A stretch of DNA of 64,000 bases, taken from the NCBI GenBank assembly GCA_028564675.1, contig JAOVVO010000299.1:1-64000 (forward strand), in the 5' to 3' direction. The DNA is from Onchocerca lupi (lineage: Eukaryota > Nematoda > Chromadorea > Rhabditida > Onchocercidae). The position numbers and the translations under genes were made by a program. The notes beneath the pieces were generated by a model that did no database searches, had not been told where the DNA came from, and saw only the letters and a list, made by a program, of their open reading frames with translations. Shown in pieces: positions 47,090 through 60,396 of this stretch. Within the stretch, counting starts at the first letter, position 1. Every line of letters starts with the position of its first letter.

Positions 47090-47215
47090 TCTATATAAAT
47101 AAAAATATAAATTTTCGTTGAGGATTCTAACACAACGTTTCAAGTTCTTCACTGATTGATTTGAAATTTTGAAACAACGGTGCATTTGAATAGGAGCATG
47201 TTTTTATTTAGATAT
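47090..47215 (+). repeat. Helitron-like 5' terminus
   Basis: TCTATATAAATAAAAATATAA, TTTTCGTTG, AAGTTCTTCACTGATTGATT, TGAAATTTTGAAACAACG, GCATTTGAATAGGAGCATG. It is one of the best-preserved copies in the window. Confidence 0.65.
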
Positions 47216-47310
47216 AACTACTTTTCTTTTTTTAGCTGTCATACCTGTGACTGAGATAGTACCATAGGTGAGTTGGTAAAAATAAGTGAGTGAAATTTTT
47301 ATTGTATAGA

Positions 47311-47341
47311 CTAGGTGGACGGCCAAGCTCGGCATGGCCGT
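47311..47341 (-). repeat. Helitron-like 3' terminus (hairpin plus CTAG)
   Basis: On the minus strand: stem ACGGCCA, loop, stem TGGCCGT (47341 down to 47319), then CCAC, then CTAG and T at 47310. A short GC-rich hairpin a few bases before CTRR and a following T is the usual Helitron 3' end. It is one of the most GC-rich short stretches in the surrounding region. Confidence 0.55.
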
Positions 47342-47635
47342 ACAATTAAATTTTAATAAAAAAGGAAGAATAAGAAATTGAAACGTCGATCATTCGGTAA
47401 TAAATATTGCAATTTTGATTAAATTATAAGTCTCAAGTCGTAAGTTACTATCATACAGAATCTTTTCAGCGTTTGACAACATCGAGCATTTAGAAATTCA
47501 TTTCAATCACAACCATAATTTTTGGATCTCACACCAACTATAATTATTCGTCCAATCATTGCTAATCTCCGGATCTTAATGCATTTTATAAATAATTCCT
47601 TCCAGCCAAAATTAAACTACATTTCTGGTACCTTG

Positions 47636-47773
47636 ACGGCAAATCGCATAGCTTCCGGCGAATAATCATAAAATTCTGAATGCCAGTTAGCAATTTCTGA
47701 CTTCAAATCAAAATTATGATCAAAACCGAGTTTTATGGCGATTTTTAAGAAGTAATAAAAAAAATGACAGAAG
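47636..47773 (-). other. Possible orphan exon
   Basis: A minus-strand open stretch ends DLKSEIANWHSEFYDYSPEA followed by MRFAVK and a GTACCA donor. It is preceded by a hydrophobic segment and a TTCCAG acceptor. The composition looks coding, but no partner exon was found on either side. It may be a fragment of a lost gene or a chance frame. Confidence 0.2.
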
Positions 47774-49189
47774 AAATCGCTGGAAGCTGTGCAAAACAAT
47801 AAAATCATCAAAACAGAACCTCATCAAAGCATCTTAAGATAATAAAGAAATCTAAGGTTTACAATTAATTAATCCTACTTTCTACTGTTATCATGATTTT
47901 ATAGTAGTAGAACCTTGCATGAAAATGTAAAAATTATGTCGATAACTATCTACACCTAGAAATAATTATGTATTACAATCAACTATGTCTAGTTTCCTAT
48001 GTTGTCAGTAGTAAAAAAAAAATGTCGCTAAAAGTGATAAGAAATATAACTGACAGCAGCAGAATAATTGCTCCTATGCAACATTATCTTAAATCTTTTT
48101 TTATTTGATAACGAATGAAAAACGTGACGAAAATAATGATTTTGGTAATTTCTGATCAGAAAATAATAGATGGGATAATGTGGCATAGAATTATTTGCAT
48201 AAATTGGAAATTACAGTACTTTTACTAATATCCTTCATACTACTCAAACATGAAGTAGCAGAATGAAAAATACCATGAGTAAAATAGAAGAATATAAAAT
48301 AGTAGAATAGTAGAATATCGTCAGCATTATTTGGCAATACTTCTATGGAAAAATCTCAAAGTGCAAAAATGCTAAAATTACAAATATTCAGATATCTGAG
48401 AATAGTTTCATTGAGTCATAAATCTTATCAAACTTTTCTCAGTCCTATTTCTTCATTTCTTTCGAACGATTCAATAGTTTGTTCCTCATTTTTTCTTTTT
48501 TTTTTTTTCTTTTTTTGTATATAATTTATCGGAAATTAACCATCAACCGAAAAATTACAACAAAAAATTTGATAAATGGATAAGTCATTTACCTAAAAGT
48601 ATTACTTACCATTGCGGGAATAGAATCTATCGTACAATTACACGATTTTCTATTTGATTAAATAGGAGAATAGTCCATTTTACATACACTTGAAAGGAAT
48701 AAAAATGGAAAAAAAAAAAAAATTTCTTAATCTTCTTTTTCTCTCTTTTCCTTTCTTATATAGAAAATATTAATTAAAGAGCATACATTATATGTTATAC
48801 GATATGATGATTCACATGATCGTATGATCCAATGTCAAATTGATTGACAACTACCTATGCATACATTTGATCAATAAAAATGAAGTAATTTTTATTCATT
48901 CATTAATCTATCTATTGATTTTAACTATTCATTAATTTACCTATTATAATAGATAATTTGGTAAAAAAAAAAAAAAAAAAAAGAAAATTATGATAAGAGC
49001 ATGAATTATTTTAGAATGAACGATATTATTAGTGCTGAGATTTAATCTAACCTTGAACTTCTAGTAAAATTAAAAGAATTGAAGATATTTGTGAGGAGGA
49101 GAATTTTTTAATTATATAGATAATTTATAAAAAACTATATTATTCTTATGATTAATCAATTTCATATCATTGAATTTGGTTCAAATATC

Positions 49190-49240
49190 AATGAACAACA
49201 ACAACAACAAGAACAACATCACAAAATCTAATTCAAATCA
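49190..49240 (+). repeat. (CAA)n-rich microsatellite
   Basis: Runs of CAA/AACAAC starting near 49191, followed by less regular CAA-rich sequence to about 49300. Confidence 0.6.
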
Positions 49241-49377
49241 ACAATCAATGCAACATCAAACTCATCTACAGCACAACGTCACCCAACAACCTTATTTCAT
49301 CTTAAAAAGAAAGCTCAATATTTGCACCAAACATTTCAATTCGATCCTTCTTCGCCCAATGTGCAGATGTATTCACA

Positions 49378-49462
49378 AATATATTTGCACATACACACAT
49401 ACACACATACATACATACATACATACATACATACACATACACAAACATGCATACAAATACAT
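49378..49462 (+). repeat. (CATA)n / (ACAC) microsatellite
   Basis: Imperfect tetranucleotide array of CATA and CACA units. It creates a spurious His/Thr/Tyr-rich reading frame that should not be annotated as a gene. Confidence 0.8.
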
Positions 49463-50204
49463 TTTAAGGTAGGATAGTTTAGAATTTTAGTTTTAAATTC
49501 ATCAAAAAGTAAGTTGTTCTATTACCCGATCTTAAATAATTTTTTTTTTTTTCTTCATCTCCTTAATTCAATCATTCCATCTGTTTAGTCCAATCTTAGT
49601 GATAATTTAACTAATAAATCTGAAATTTAAATTTTTAGAATTAAAAATTTAAATCTTCAGAATTTTTAGAAATTAAAGAAAAAAATAACTTTTGTAATGG
49701 TATAGAAATACTATTTTAATAAAGACGTATTTCAATAACAATTATCAATCAATGAGTTATCAAATTTTAATCAATTTTTATAGATCGTTATTTTTAAAAT
49801 TTTACTTCTACATCGTTCATTTAATATTTCTACTTTTTCCTTTCTTTAACATTCTACTTGACTTCTGTCGATAAGGAATTATGTTACGGTAACTTAAATA
49901 GGCTATTGAGATTATAAAATAAATCTTGAAAGATAACAATTATAGTGTAAAGTAAAAATAAAGAACAGAGAAGAATGTTATATCTACTAAGCCAATCTTA
50001 TTTTCCCCAATTCTCATTCTATCTTCAGGATAATCTTGGCTTCCTACAGGTAATGCTTATCAGGATAATTTTGTGCCCTGAATGTAACAACAATAAATGA
50101 GTAATTTTCAGATCTACTTTCTAACAAAAGATGTTGCCTTCATCTCCTTTTTTTTTCTTTTTTTTTTAAACAGTTTAGTTTTCATAAGTCACAGTAAAGC
50201 ATTG

Positions 50205-50235
<31 letters not shown>

Positions 50236-51048
50236 TTTTGAATGCGATATTTTGATTGTGTTATTTGAAAAAGTAAAACTGTTAGTCTTAAATCAAACGA
50301 AAGTTTTTTTTATGAAAACAACATCTTAAATTCGATAAGATTATCTTGTAGCCTAAGACAATTATTTCGAATCAGATTAATCGTTAAAATATTACTACGG
50401 AAATTATATGATATATATAGTCGAATCTTACAATTCAATATTTGAATCTCAAACTTAAAATTGGACTGAAAAAAACTATTACATTTTCAACTATTAGTAT
50501 AAATTATTATTGATAATCGCTTGCGAAAACGATGCACATTTATGCACAGAAATAGATAGACGTCCTGAATGCAACGATCAAAATACATATTTTTTTTATT
50601 ATAAGTGAGGTAAAAGTTTCAAAATAATGTCAAACAAGGATTACATCCGGTAAAGTCTTTCAGAATTTAAAACTTCAATTTCTCATAAGTTTAACAAGGA
50701 AAAAATTTGACGGAAAATTCGCTAGCAATAATCATAAGAGGTTAAAAATAAAAGAAAAAACTAGTGAAACGACATAACTTGAAACAATGTATAACAATGG
50801 AAAAAATTCGTACTGAAACGAAACATTACATATTAAAACTATATATTTAATTCATGAAGTAAGACTGCTTACATAGACTGATTATTATCAATGAAAAATT
50901 AAGGAGAAAGAAGCTTCCAAACTCTGCAATATTTTCCTCTATTATTCATATTTTCGTCTGCAACTTTGATTATTCAAAACACCTGGCGGGAGAAATTCTG
51001 GAATTTCCAACATCATTTTCTAAATAGATTCGAACTTAATGTTAAATC

Positions 51049-51081
<33 letters not shown>

Positions 51082-51482
51082 AATTAAATGAGATCCAGAT
51101 GGTTCTAAACATGGTGAAAAATCAATAGTGTTAACATATATAGCGTCAAACAATATGAAATAAAACGAAATGGCAATAATCGAAAAAGTAAAAGTGCTTG
51201 TCGGAAATGCTGACAAATGCTAACAAGAGCTGAAATTTTTGGAAGAAAATCTATTTCCGATTAAAACATCGAGAACGAATCTACCAGAACATATAATATA
51301 TGCAAAACTAATTATGTGACAAGAATGTTATATTAATCGTAAACTAAAACCCCAACCAACACACAATGATAAGAAAAAATGTTTGCGTAAATAAAATGAA
51401 AAAAAGAAACAAAAAAGAAACTGAACAAAGTAAAAGATGAAATGGTCAATGATAAAAATGAACTTGATAGACTAAGATAAAA

Positions 51483-51517
<35 letters not shown>

Positions 51518-51930
51518 TATTCTTGTGCATAAACAAGATTGGCATTTGAATTAAATATTGTATGTGAAAACTTTGATCATGTGATCCTCGGGAAACTGCG
51601 AAACATAAGAGAGAAAATTTTGATCCAGAAAGAAAACAAAACAAGAATATTAACAACAAAAATATTAACTTGCATTGAAATTACAAAGCTTATCGATATT
51701 TGGAGCAATATTTTCACTCATAATTGTGATGTATAAAATATAAAGAAAAACAAACGTGGAATTTTGTAAGTTTCAGTGGAAAACACTTGGAGACAAGTTA
51801 ATTAATTGACGTGCTTTAGTTATAAAAATTTAATGGATCTCTCAATCTTTTGAAAATTAACATGCTATGATTACATGATGAATTAACCTGGATGATCGGT
51901 ACATAAAAAAACACACGCAGATATTATGTT

Positions 51931-54900
51931 TTATGAGCTCCAAACACGTCGCTGATATTCCGGTGGTGCCACTTCGTAATCCGTTTCAATATCGAAAAAT
52001 TTATGACGATTAACTTCCAGGAATTTCAAAAAATTTTGTATCTGGTTCACAATAGCTTCAATTGTTCGATCACTCCAATTTGTTAATCTGTAACATGATA
52101 ACACTGCGAGGTTATAAATTCTTCTTTGGAAGATAAACGGTTAAAAAAGTAAGATATGTCTACTTACCAAATAATGTATACTAAATTTATGCCAATATTT
52201 GCGTTTCAAGTTACTCATATAACGCCAGTAAGATACTTTAAGTAAGATATTTTAAAGCTAGAAGTCAGCATAAAAAAGCCTGACTGTGATATTTTATCAC
52301 TATGTCTGTGGAAATTCGTTGTATAAGAAATTTCAAATTGATTCTATTTTTTAAAAATTCTATATTAATCATGTGACTCTTTATTTATATATCCTGATAT
52401 CGATTTTGGCAAAAAAAAAAAAATTCTTTTTTGCATTCTGTCATGAAAGTGACAAAAAAACTGAAATGCGAAATAAAGCTTAACACTTCGAAATCCCCAA
52501 TCATTATTAAACAAATGTTACAATTGCCACGCCCTTTTCTTTTCCTTTCTCTGAGTCCCATAATTCGAAATAGTCATGATCAACAAATTCTAACATGAAA
52601 TTGAATTGAAATTAATATCGACATAAACTTACCCCAACATATGACCAAAACGAACGAATAAACGAAGAAGATGAATAAAACCATAGTATTCTGAAGGCTT
52701 AAATTTGTCACAGTCATCCGTAAGCGAATCTATAATAAAATGAATAATGAATGAATAAAAAATAGGATAATTCAGCTTCGAATAATTTAAATTAAGTTGA
52801 GTTTTTCATACATTTACAAAAATCAATTAGTTATGTGACAGAAAATAATCATACCATCACCATCAGTCACGTCATTGCTACGTTTTTTCTTTGCATCTTT
52901 TGTTCCTTCCTAAAATTAATTTTGTTCAACAAACGTAAATTGTCAATCCAACAAAATTTCCGCTATACCATTTAATTTTCATTTATGTAGCAGAAATATC
53001 TGTTTATTGCTTGGATAAAAAATATAATGAGATGCTGTAATATAAACGATGGATATATTGTTCCAAGAGAAGAAATTTGTAACAGAAAATCTACTGAATT
53101 CTGATTCAGGTTAGTCAAAATTTATTTTTCATATTTTCGGCAATTTTAGGCAAAACTTTAAATTTCTGATCCTCTAAATTCGAAGCCAAAACTTGCATTT
53201 CTTAACTGATGCTAAAGTATGACATCAAATTAAAATATATTTACAAACAGTTCTGGAATAGAAAAATTTTTCTACTGACTGCACCACCTTATGAACATCA
53301 GAATGGAAAAATTATACCTGTTTAGTTTTATGCTGAGCAAGGAGATCGGCATATTGAGGTCGCTCAAATTTGTACAATAACTGTAATCCCAATGAATTGT
53401 TAAAGTAATCCTGGAAAAATACAAATAATGATATATACCTAATGATTCGTAAAAAGGATAAAAGCAATTAAAATCTCACTCTTAAAACATAGTAATTCTA
53501 ACCAAGAAAAGAAAACAAAAACAACGCAGTGAAAAAATGCTTGGTTCTTAAAAAAAGATTTAAATCCCACTGAAAAAAATTGTGAAGCAATCCTCGAGAG
53601 AAGTGCAAGGCATAAAAAATGCAATAAATTGAGAACATATACTCACAAAAAAAAAGAAAAGGAAAGAAAAGATTAGGTAACCTGTATACCATAACTGCTT
53701 TCAACCAAAGTAACTACCATAGAATTCAGTTGTGTATCATCACTTCCAAATTCAAATATTAAAGTATCTTTCGCTTCTACACATGTACCCATATAATCCG
53801 CATACTATAACAACAGGAACAAGATCAATCATACTTTCGATATTAGAATATTCATTTAAATACTTATCGATTCAAAATCCAAATAATGCTAAATAAAAAA
53901 AAAAATCCAAATATCGATTCAAAATCCAAATAATGCTAAATACTAACTGAATCGATCATTAAGTAATTTAATCAGTTATTCTTTTATAAAATAGTTTTCA
54001 TAAGATCCAAAGAAAAGAAAAATCTATTTTTTTTTCCTATAGCCTACTCTGTTGATCAATAAATTAATTCAGCCGATTTTCGATTTACATTTAACTTAAC
54101 AGCAGAAATGATACATATTTTCGATTTATATTTAATCAGAAATGATGCATATTATCAGGATGACCATCATCTCTTATCGAAACAGAATAGCAGCAAAGAT
54201 ATACTTAAGCAACTTCATTCAGTCTTAAGATAATATAAGTATCATTTTTGTTCTTCAGCGACAAATAAAGTCATTGGCTATAGATAAGCTATTGATTTAT
54301 AATAATGAGAGTTAGTCTGTCAAAGTAAAAAGTTTGGAAAAATAAGGTTTTTCCTTCTGAAGAAGCATGATATCCTACTTTATATTATGTGTTCATGCGA
54401 CGTATTAAAAAGTCTTGATCATTTCTTATCTTTCTACAGTTAAAAGTTAATTGATCTAACCTGACGAACAATTGCAGCTACTGTATGGCGAGCCGGAAGT
54501 CGTGGAAGATACATTTGACGATTAACCATGTCGTGATCATCTACCAGAATGTCCTTCAATACTGAAGGTATCTAAAATTAAAACAGAATCCATAAAAACT
54601 CAAAAGTATAAACATCGCAAAGTACCTGATAAACTTAAGTGATTCAACCACGATATAAAATATGAGCTGATATATGGAACAAGTGATTGCAATATTCCTA
54701 CAAACTATTCCAGTAAATATGACAATGGCATTCCTTAATTATACTTTAACTGAAATTATTAGTATCATCTTGATGATCATATAATTTTTTAAAAGCAACA
54801 TTCCTCATTTCTCAGATTATTATGGCGTAAAGACAAAAACAAAAATGACGGATACTTTCAGAACTGAAGAGTTTCTTTTTTTTTTATTCCTCCTCTCCTT

Positions 54901-57900
54901 ATACAAATGAAAAATGAGATCCACCAGACATGAGAATGAGATGTTCATACAAAGAGATACCATCAAAAAGTTAGATTATATACATATGTAGCAATATAAT
55001 GGATTAAAAAAATAAAATGAAAAAAAACACTTACATCAATTTTAATTTCATTTTTTCGGATAAAATCTGAAACTGGTTCGTTCTCCAGTTGCGTAACTGG
55101 TTTACGCTTTCGCATAATCCCTAAAAAAAACTTCCATTTTTCTGGCATCTTTTTGATTAAACTCCAATTATCCATTTTGAAAATGATTCATTATACTTTT
55201 TTGCTTTGATTTTATCGATTTTTCTTTACGAGCAGCATATTTTTGTTGGAGCCAAAAATTTGCGGCAATATTTCAAGAAATACTACTTTTCCTCACTAGT
55301 CAAATAGCAAGAACAACAATAAATTAACAAGACAAATTAATCACAAATTTCTTAGTTCGAGAGATGAGACATTATCTTACAATAACTCTTTGAGTATACA
55401 AAATCCAAGCAATGAATATTTCACTCAACCTAACCTAAAACATTTCTCACATCTTCCAATTTTTAGGAAATAGATACCTTTATCAGATGCAATGCTAGCA
55501 GCTCGACTTGATGTTCCACGCTTATCCGATGGTGTACTCCCTCGGCTATCAGCTCCACCACTCCGTTTCTCATCCAAAACATTTGATTTCCTATTACGTC
55601 GTTTGTTTTGCGCTAATCGAGCCTGAGCATCTCTCATTTCCGCCTAAAGAAGTTCAAAATTTCTCGCAGCAACCTGAGCCGACCCTCAATTCAGTTTCAT
55701 TCTTTCACTACGATAGTTGAGATTCATCGGTTTCATTCTGAGGCAAAAATTTTTTTTTTTTTTTGCTTTTACAGACTAACACTACATAAAGATATGATAA
55801 TAAGGGAGCTAATTATTTGCTGAACTAATTAGTCTATACGAAATTTGAAAGGATGTATGGCGATGAATAATTTTAATAAAATATAATTATAGTTTTTCAA
55901 TAAAACTAATTATCAATAAAATTCGAATGGATTATTTTTCTCATTTTTCTTTTCTATTAATTTTCGATTGTTATTTAAATGAAATGTGTATATCAAATAT
56001 GCTTGGTACTCATATTTCCAATAGGATCATATTCTCATTATCCAAAAACATTATTTTACATAAACTATAATATGTTGATTAACAGTTGGATATAACTTTA
56101 AACTTGAATTTTTTTGAAAATTCATTTAGCTTTGTTTGATTTTTGATGAGAGTAATAATTAATTATTTCAAAACTCGTGCCTATGACCATGAAAAATAAA
56201 TCTATACCATAATACCAATCGTTCAAACCATTCATTACATAACAGTTAAAATTTTAGAGGATAGAGAGATTAGGCGACTGAAATTGATAATGAATAAATT
56301 AAATATCGTAAGAAAAATGATTGAATTTTTGGTTCCATGTAGTATCAAAGCTACATAGCAATATGAGATGAGGAAGGAAAGAATATTCATCTTAGCTATT
56401 ACATTATCCAGAATATCTGACAAGTCTCATCCTAAATTTAAAGTGACTAGATAACTTAACTCTATTTTTTTTTTTTGTCTTCCTTCTCCTTTTCCTTCAT
56501 TTTCCTTCCTTGATTAGGGAAAAAATGCTCTTAATCTGCATTTTTCATAATAAATACTTATTTTATAATTGAAATAATGAAATAAACTTTATAAAATCAA
56601 TGATTAGGCAAAAGAACAGCAGTCATGAATGATGTAATCACAAAAAGTACCACAATTTTTCAAGTAGTTGGAAGTAAAATTATAAAATTAGTTTTTTACA
56701 GTCATAATTAAATATTACCAATGTTTCGTGATTATTATGACTAAATGACTATCTGATCTTTAATTTTTATAACAGATTTCTTGCAGTGTAGCTTACTGCC
56801 ACAGTGGAACACTTCATTTAGGAAATTTTATAAGGAAATGAGAAATTTTTAAATAACTAATTTATTAGAATTGTTTTGCCTTTTTGCAGTTAATTTTTGA
56901 AGACACAATGCTCATAATAATATCGCTAATTTCTGATGTGTAAACAGGAGAAACTAGGATTTCATCTTCAGTAATGATAATATTTTACGTTACGTATTGT
57001 CAAATATTAGCACATGCAGACATGAATATTTTGTTCAACAATAAAAGATATGAACAGGAACACATAGATATTGTTGGGCGTTAATAATGCTTCATAATAA
57101 TTATCTCTTAAAAATTCGAAAAAAAATGTTATTGATTAAAATTACTAAAGAAACCTTTGCACGTTCGACGTTAGCTGGTGTATATTCTAGAAAACGACTA
57201 AGTGTGCTGCTATGCTTAATTTTTTCGTCATGTCTTTGATTCCAGCCCTAAAAATAAAAAACAAAATTAAATTTCATAAACATTAGATAGAAGTATAAAA
57301 GAAAACTATAAATAATATAACATACTTGATAATGAACAGTATAAATGGGTTCTCCATCAATACCATGTTCTACGTTAATAATTTTCGCTTCATAATAAAG
57401 ATTATCCAGATGTTGGCAGAGTACTTTGGCATGCAATTCATAAATATCCGAGGGTTTTGTAACTTCTTGCTAAATAAATATCAAATTCAATTAATATGTT
57501 TAGATTACTACAATAACTGCAATAAAAATTTTAAGCTTATTACATAATGATACACCGGATAACATTAAATACTATAATATTCAACTATGTAATCAAAATA
57601 GCTTTTGTATGTGATAATTTACAATAAAAATCAAATTGTAGAAATATATCATGAAAAATTATTCTTACTATGTATCATTTTAATTAAATAATGTAGAATC
57701 AATTAAGTAATGTAGAATCATTCATTTATTCTGACATTTGTATCAAATGATATATCATATCTACTATTCTAGGAATTTCCTTTGGGAGCTATTAAATATT
57801 ATATAGTACATCAATATATGAAATAAGATAAAAATATTTCAAAATTTTCTCATTAAAAAGAAAAAAAAATTAAACCTTAACTGCATCCTTTGTGACAATA

Positions 57901-57920
57901 TTTTCCTTTTTCGGAGGCAT
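51931..57920 (-). CDS. mrg-1: MRG15/MRG-1-type chromodomain and MRG-domain protein, 11 exons, about 389 aa
   Basis: Nuclear chromatin factor; family members bind methylated H3K36 and join histone acetyltransferase/deacetylase complexes. Exons: 57876-57920, 57326-57469, 57155-57247, 55478-55643, 55035-55120, 54461-54571, 53682-53804, 53318-53410, 52855-52909, 52633-52729, 51931-52087, in phase. The chromodomain spans residues about 20-80 (ELHAKVLCQHLDNLYYEAKI..YTVHYQGWNQRHDEKIK). The third aromatic-cage position (NWDEW in MRG15) is RHDEK here. A basic Ser-rich linker (RRNRKSN..GSTPSDKRGTSSR) follows. The MRG domain runs from about 185 to the end (IPSVLKDILVDDHDMVNRQ, LPRLPARHTVAAIV, NSLGLQLLYKFERPQY, YYGFIHLLRLFVRFGHMLG, FLEVNRHKFFD). 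A KKKRS insertion in the MRG domain falls on its own 55-base exon. The gene symbol is given by homology. Confidence 0.94.
53865..53942 (+). repeat. 31-bp direct repeat in an MRG intron
   Basis: TATCGATTCAAAATCCAAAT plus AATGCTAAATA occurs at 53865-53895 and 53912-53942 without mismatch, separated by an A-rich spacer. Confidence 0.8.
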
Positions 57921-60396
57921 CGTTTAAGCTCCGTGATGAAGAATGACGCAAAAGAGAAGAAAATCACTAATAAATTCAAATAATTTCTGCAAAAAATTTG
58001 AAAATTGCTAACATTTCAAATAAATTGGAAATCGTGTCAAATTCGTAATCAAATACAAAATAGAATAACGACTTCCAAGCTTTGAATAAGAATAATATTA
58101 CTTGCAAATAACATTATTTGATAGAATAATATTATTATTCAGTTCTTTCCTTCCCCTCATGACAAAAGTATTTATTAATACTCAAATTAATGCAAACTTT
58201 GTAATTTTATTAACATTTATGCAAAGAAAAAAAAAACTATATGTCTATAAGTCTTGACTTCCTTCATATAGAAATTACTTAAATTGGCGCCTGAATTAAT
58301 CTGAAAAGTTTTCGGACAAAATCTATTTGAAATTAATTCGGATTTTAGCGGACTAAATATCACCTTAGAATCAATGCACATCTAAGTATTCGAATAAACA
58401 TTATTTAACCAAGAGAAAAAACATTATAAAGTATAGCCTATTAAAACTTCATCCTGATAAAATTTTTTTTTGCAATCAACTTACACTTATATCCGCTTCT
58501 TTAAGTGAACAAAAATATATTTGATTGAAAGTAGCTTTTAAATATTTCCTGGGTCTTTTTCAGGTAAAAATAATTTCTAGCTGTTTTAAATATGATCAGA
58601 TTTTTCCAAGATACATGCTTAAAATATTCAAAATTAAGAATTTCTAGAGCTAAATCAATAGTAGCAAACAAAAATGAAGAAAAGAGAAAAAAATTAAAGA
58701 AAAAAAAAATTGAAACAACAATTTCCTACTTAAAAATCTTAAATTACACTCTCTCACTTTTTATGGCAACAATTTACGATCAATACAAATGAATTCTGAA
58801 AGAAAAAAATTGACAAAATCTTGACTTAATTTATTTTAATAAATTTTATAATCAAAATTTATTTTTTTTCCACTGCTCATTGCAAAATTCGTTTTTTTTT
58901 TTTTTTTTTTTTTTTTTTTCCAGTCAGTAGTGAATATACTAGATGCTTGTTATAAAGAAATTCTACAAAATATAAAATTTGTAATAGGAAAAATACATTA
59001 CGATTTCTCAATATTCACTCTATTGGCTACTATAAATTATCCTATCAAACCAATTTAAAAAGTGACCACAACACATGAATGAGATTTCTCTATCAAATAT
59101 TACTGAAGTGAATTCGATATTTCATTTAATTAAAAAAAAAAAAAAAAAAAAGATAAAACTGTTGAAAGTATTTATTCGAAAAATTACAAATATTACCCAA
59201 TAATGATAATTAATTACTCTAAATGATAATTGATTACTTTGTTAAATAATTGACTATCTCAAATATTTTTTCAGCTTACGTACAGTATCTCTTTGTATTT
59301 CTTCTTTCGCTCATATACTGTATTTTTTATCCTTTTGCCATCATATTTTATTCTATTCCATTTCTTATCATTTTTTCATTCTCATATATTGTACCTCATC
59401 CTTTTCTCCACTATGTATACTGTTATTTACAAAAATATACTACAGTAAACCGGCAAAAAAAAAAGGAGAAATCTTAGATTACTGAATTCATGGCTCATCT
59501 ATATAGTGGATAATCAAGCCGAAATTGCAGATGAACAGTTTACTGATCTGAATCAAATATATTTCCGATATCATGTCATTTATGATATGAAATAAGTGTA
59601 AATTGAAACTCTCGAAAGAAGTACCAATATAATAATGATGAATGACAAAGATAAAGTTATCCGAAGATGAATTATCGATATGAATACATCCGTATACGTC
59701 AAGTATAGGTCATAGGTCATTTCGTTAACAAAAATCATCCGCAAAATTGTCACCGTTTAACCAAAAATCATTGCAAATAACATGACACGAAGTTAGGCCC
59801 AACCGCCTTTTACCCATTATTTTTAACCAAAGTGAAGCGAATAGCAGCATCAGTGTAGTCGGTAAAAATTTGCAAAAAACGTGAAATGTCACGTACGCCC
59901 ACGAACACAATCACGCACGACAAAGCGCAACACGAAGCACAGACGGCCAGAATTCTTCATGAAACAGTCTGCTTGGCGGAAAACACGTGGACGGTATTAA
60001 GCGGTTCATTGAGAAGGAATTAGTGGGCACACGGAATGTCGTTATAAATTTAGTATTTAAAAAACTTTTTTCGAAGTTTTTGAGGAATTTTTGACTTAAA
60101 AATAAGAAATAATTGAAATTATGGCTTTTCGAAAATTCCGTTTCAAATTTGAAGCTTTCTTACATGGCCATTTCCGAATTTATTTTTAATTAATTAACGA
60201 AATTTTTGAAAATGTAACAAATTACACATCATCATAAATCGTCGATATGATATGATATATCATGGGATATCAAAATAATAGAAATCGAGAAATTTTTTTA
60301 GAGATAAATTCGATTCCGAATTTAAATCCTGAAAAAAATATTTATTTTTATTTAAATGTAAACAAAAAGGATTTTTTTATCAAGTTTGAGTGTTGG
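57921..60396. other. Intergenic between divergent MRG and cysteine-rich genes
   Basis: About 2.5 kb that should include both promoters. It is AT-rich, with homopolymer runs near 58895 (T) and 59132 (A). One stretch (about 59720-60030) is clearly less AT-rich and contains several CG dinucleotides. No exon is supported. Confidence 0.5.

Larger units (their letters stand above)
46101..51930. other. Intergenic, repeats but no gene recognised
   Basis: About 5.8 kb between the amphiphysin start and the MRG stop. It holds Helitron-like termini (46863-47341), a possible orphan exon (47636-47773, minus), microsatellites near 49190 and 49380, and homopolymer A runs near 48965, 50205, 51055 and 51488. 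No complete gene is seen. Confidence 0.5.

Noticed and set aside
49170..49472. 100-codon frame rich in Asn, Gln, His, Thr
   Set aside because: It is a translation of CAA and CATA microsatellites.
55121..55175. Alternative start MDNWSLIKK in the MRG gene
   Set aside because: A TTTTTTTAG acceptor at 55121-55122 joins in phase to the upstream exon and keeps the family sequence. The ATG lies in the intron.
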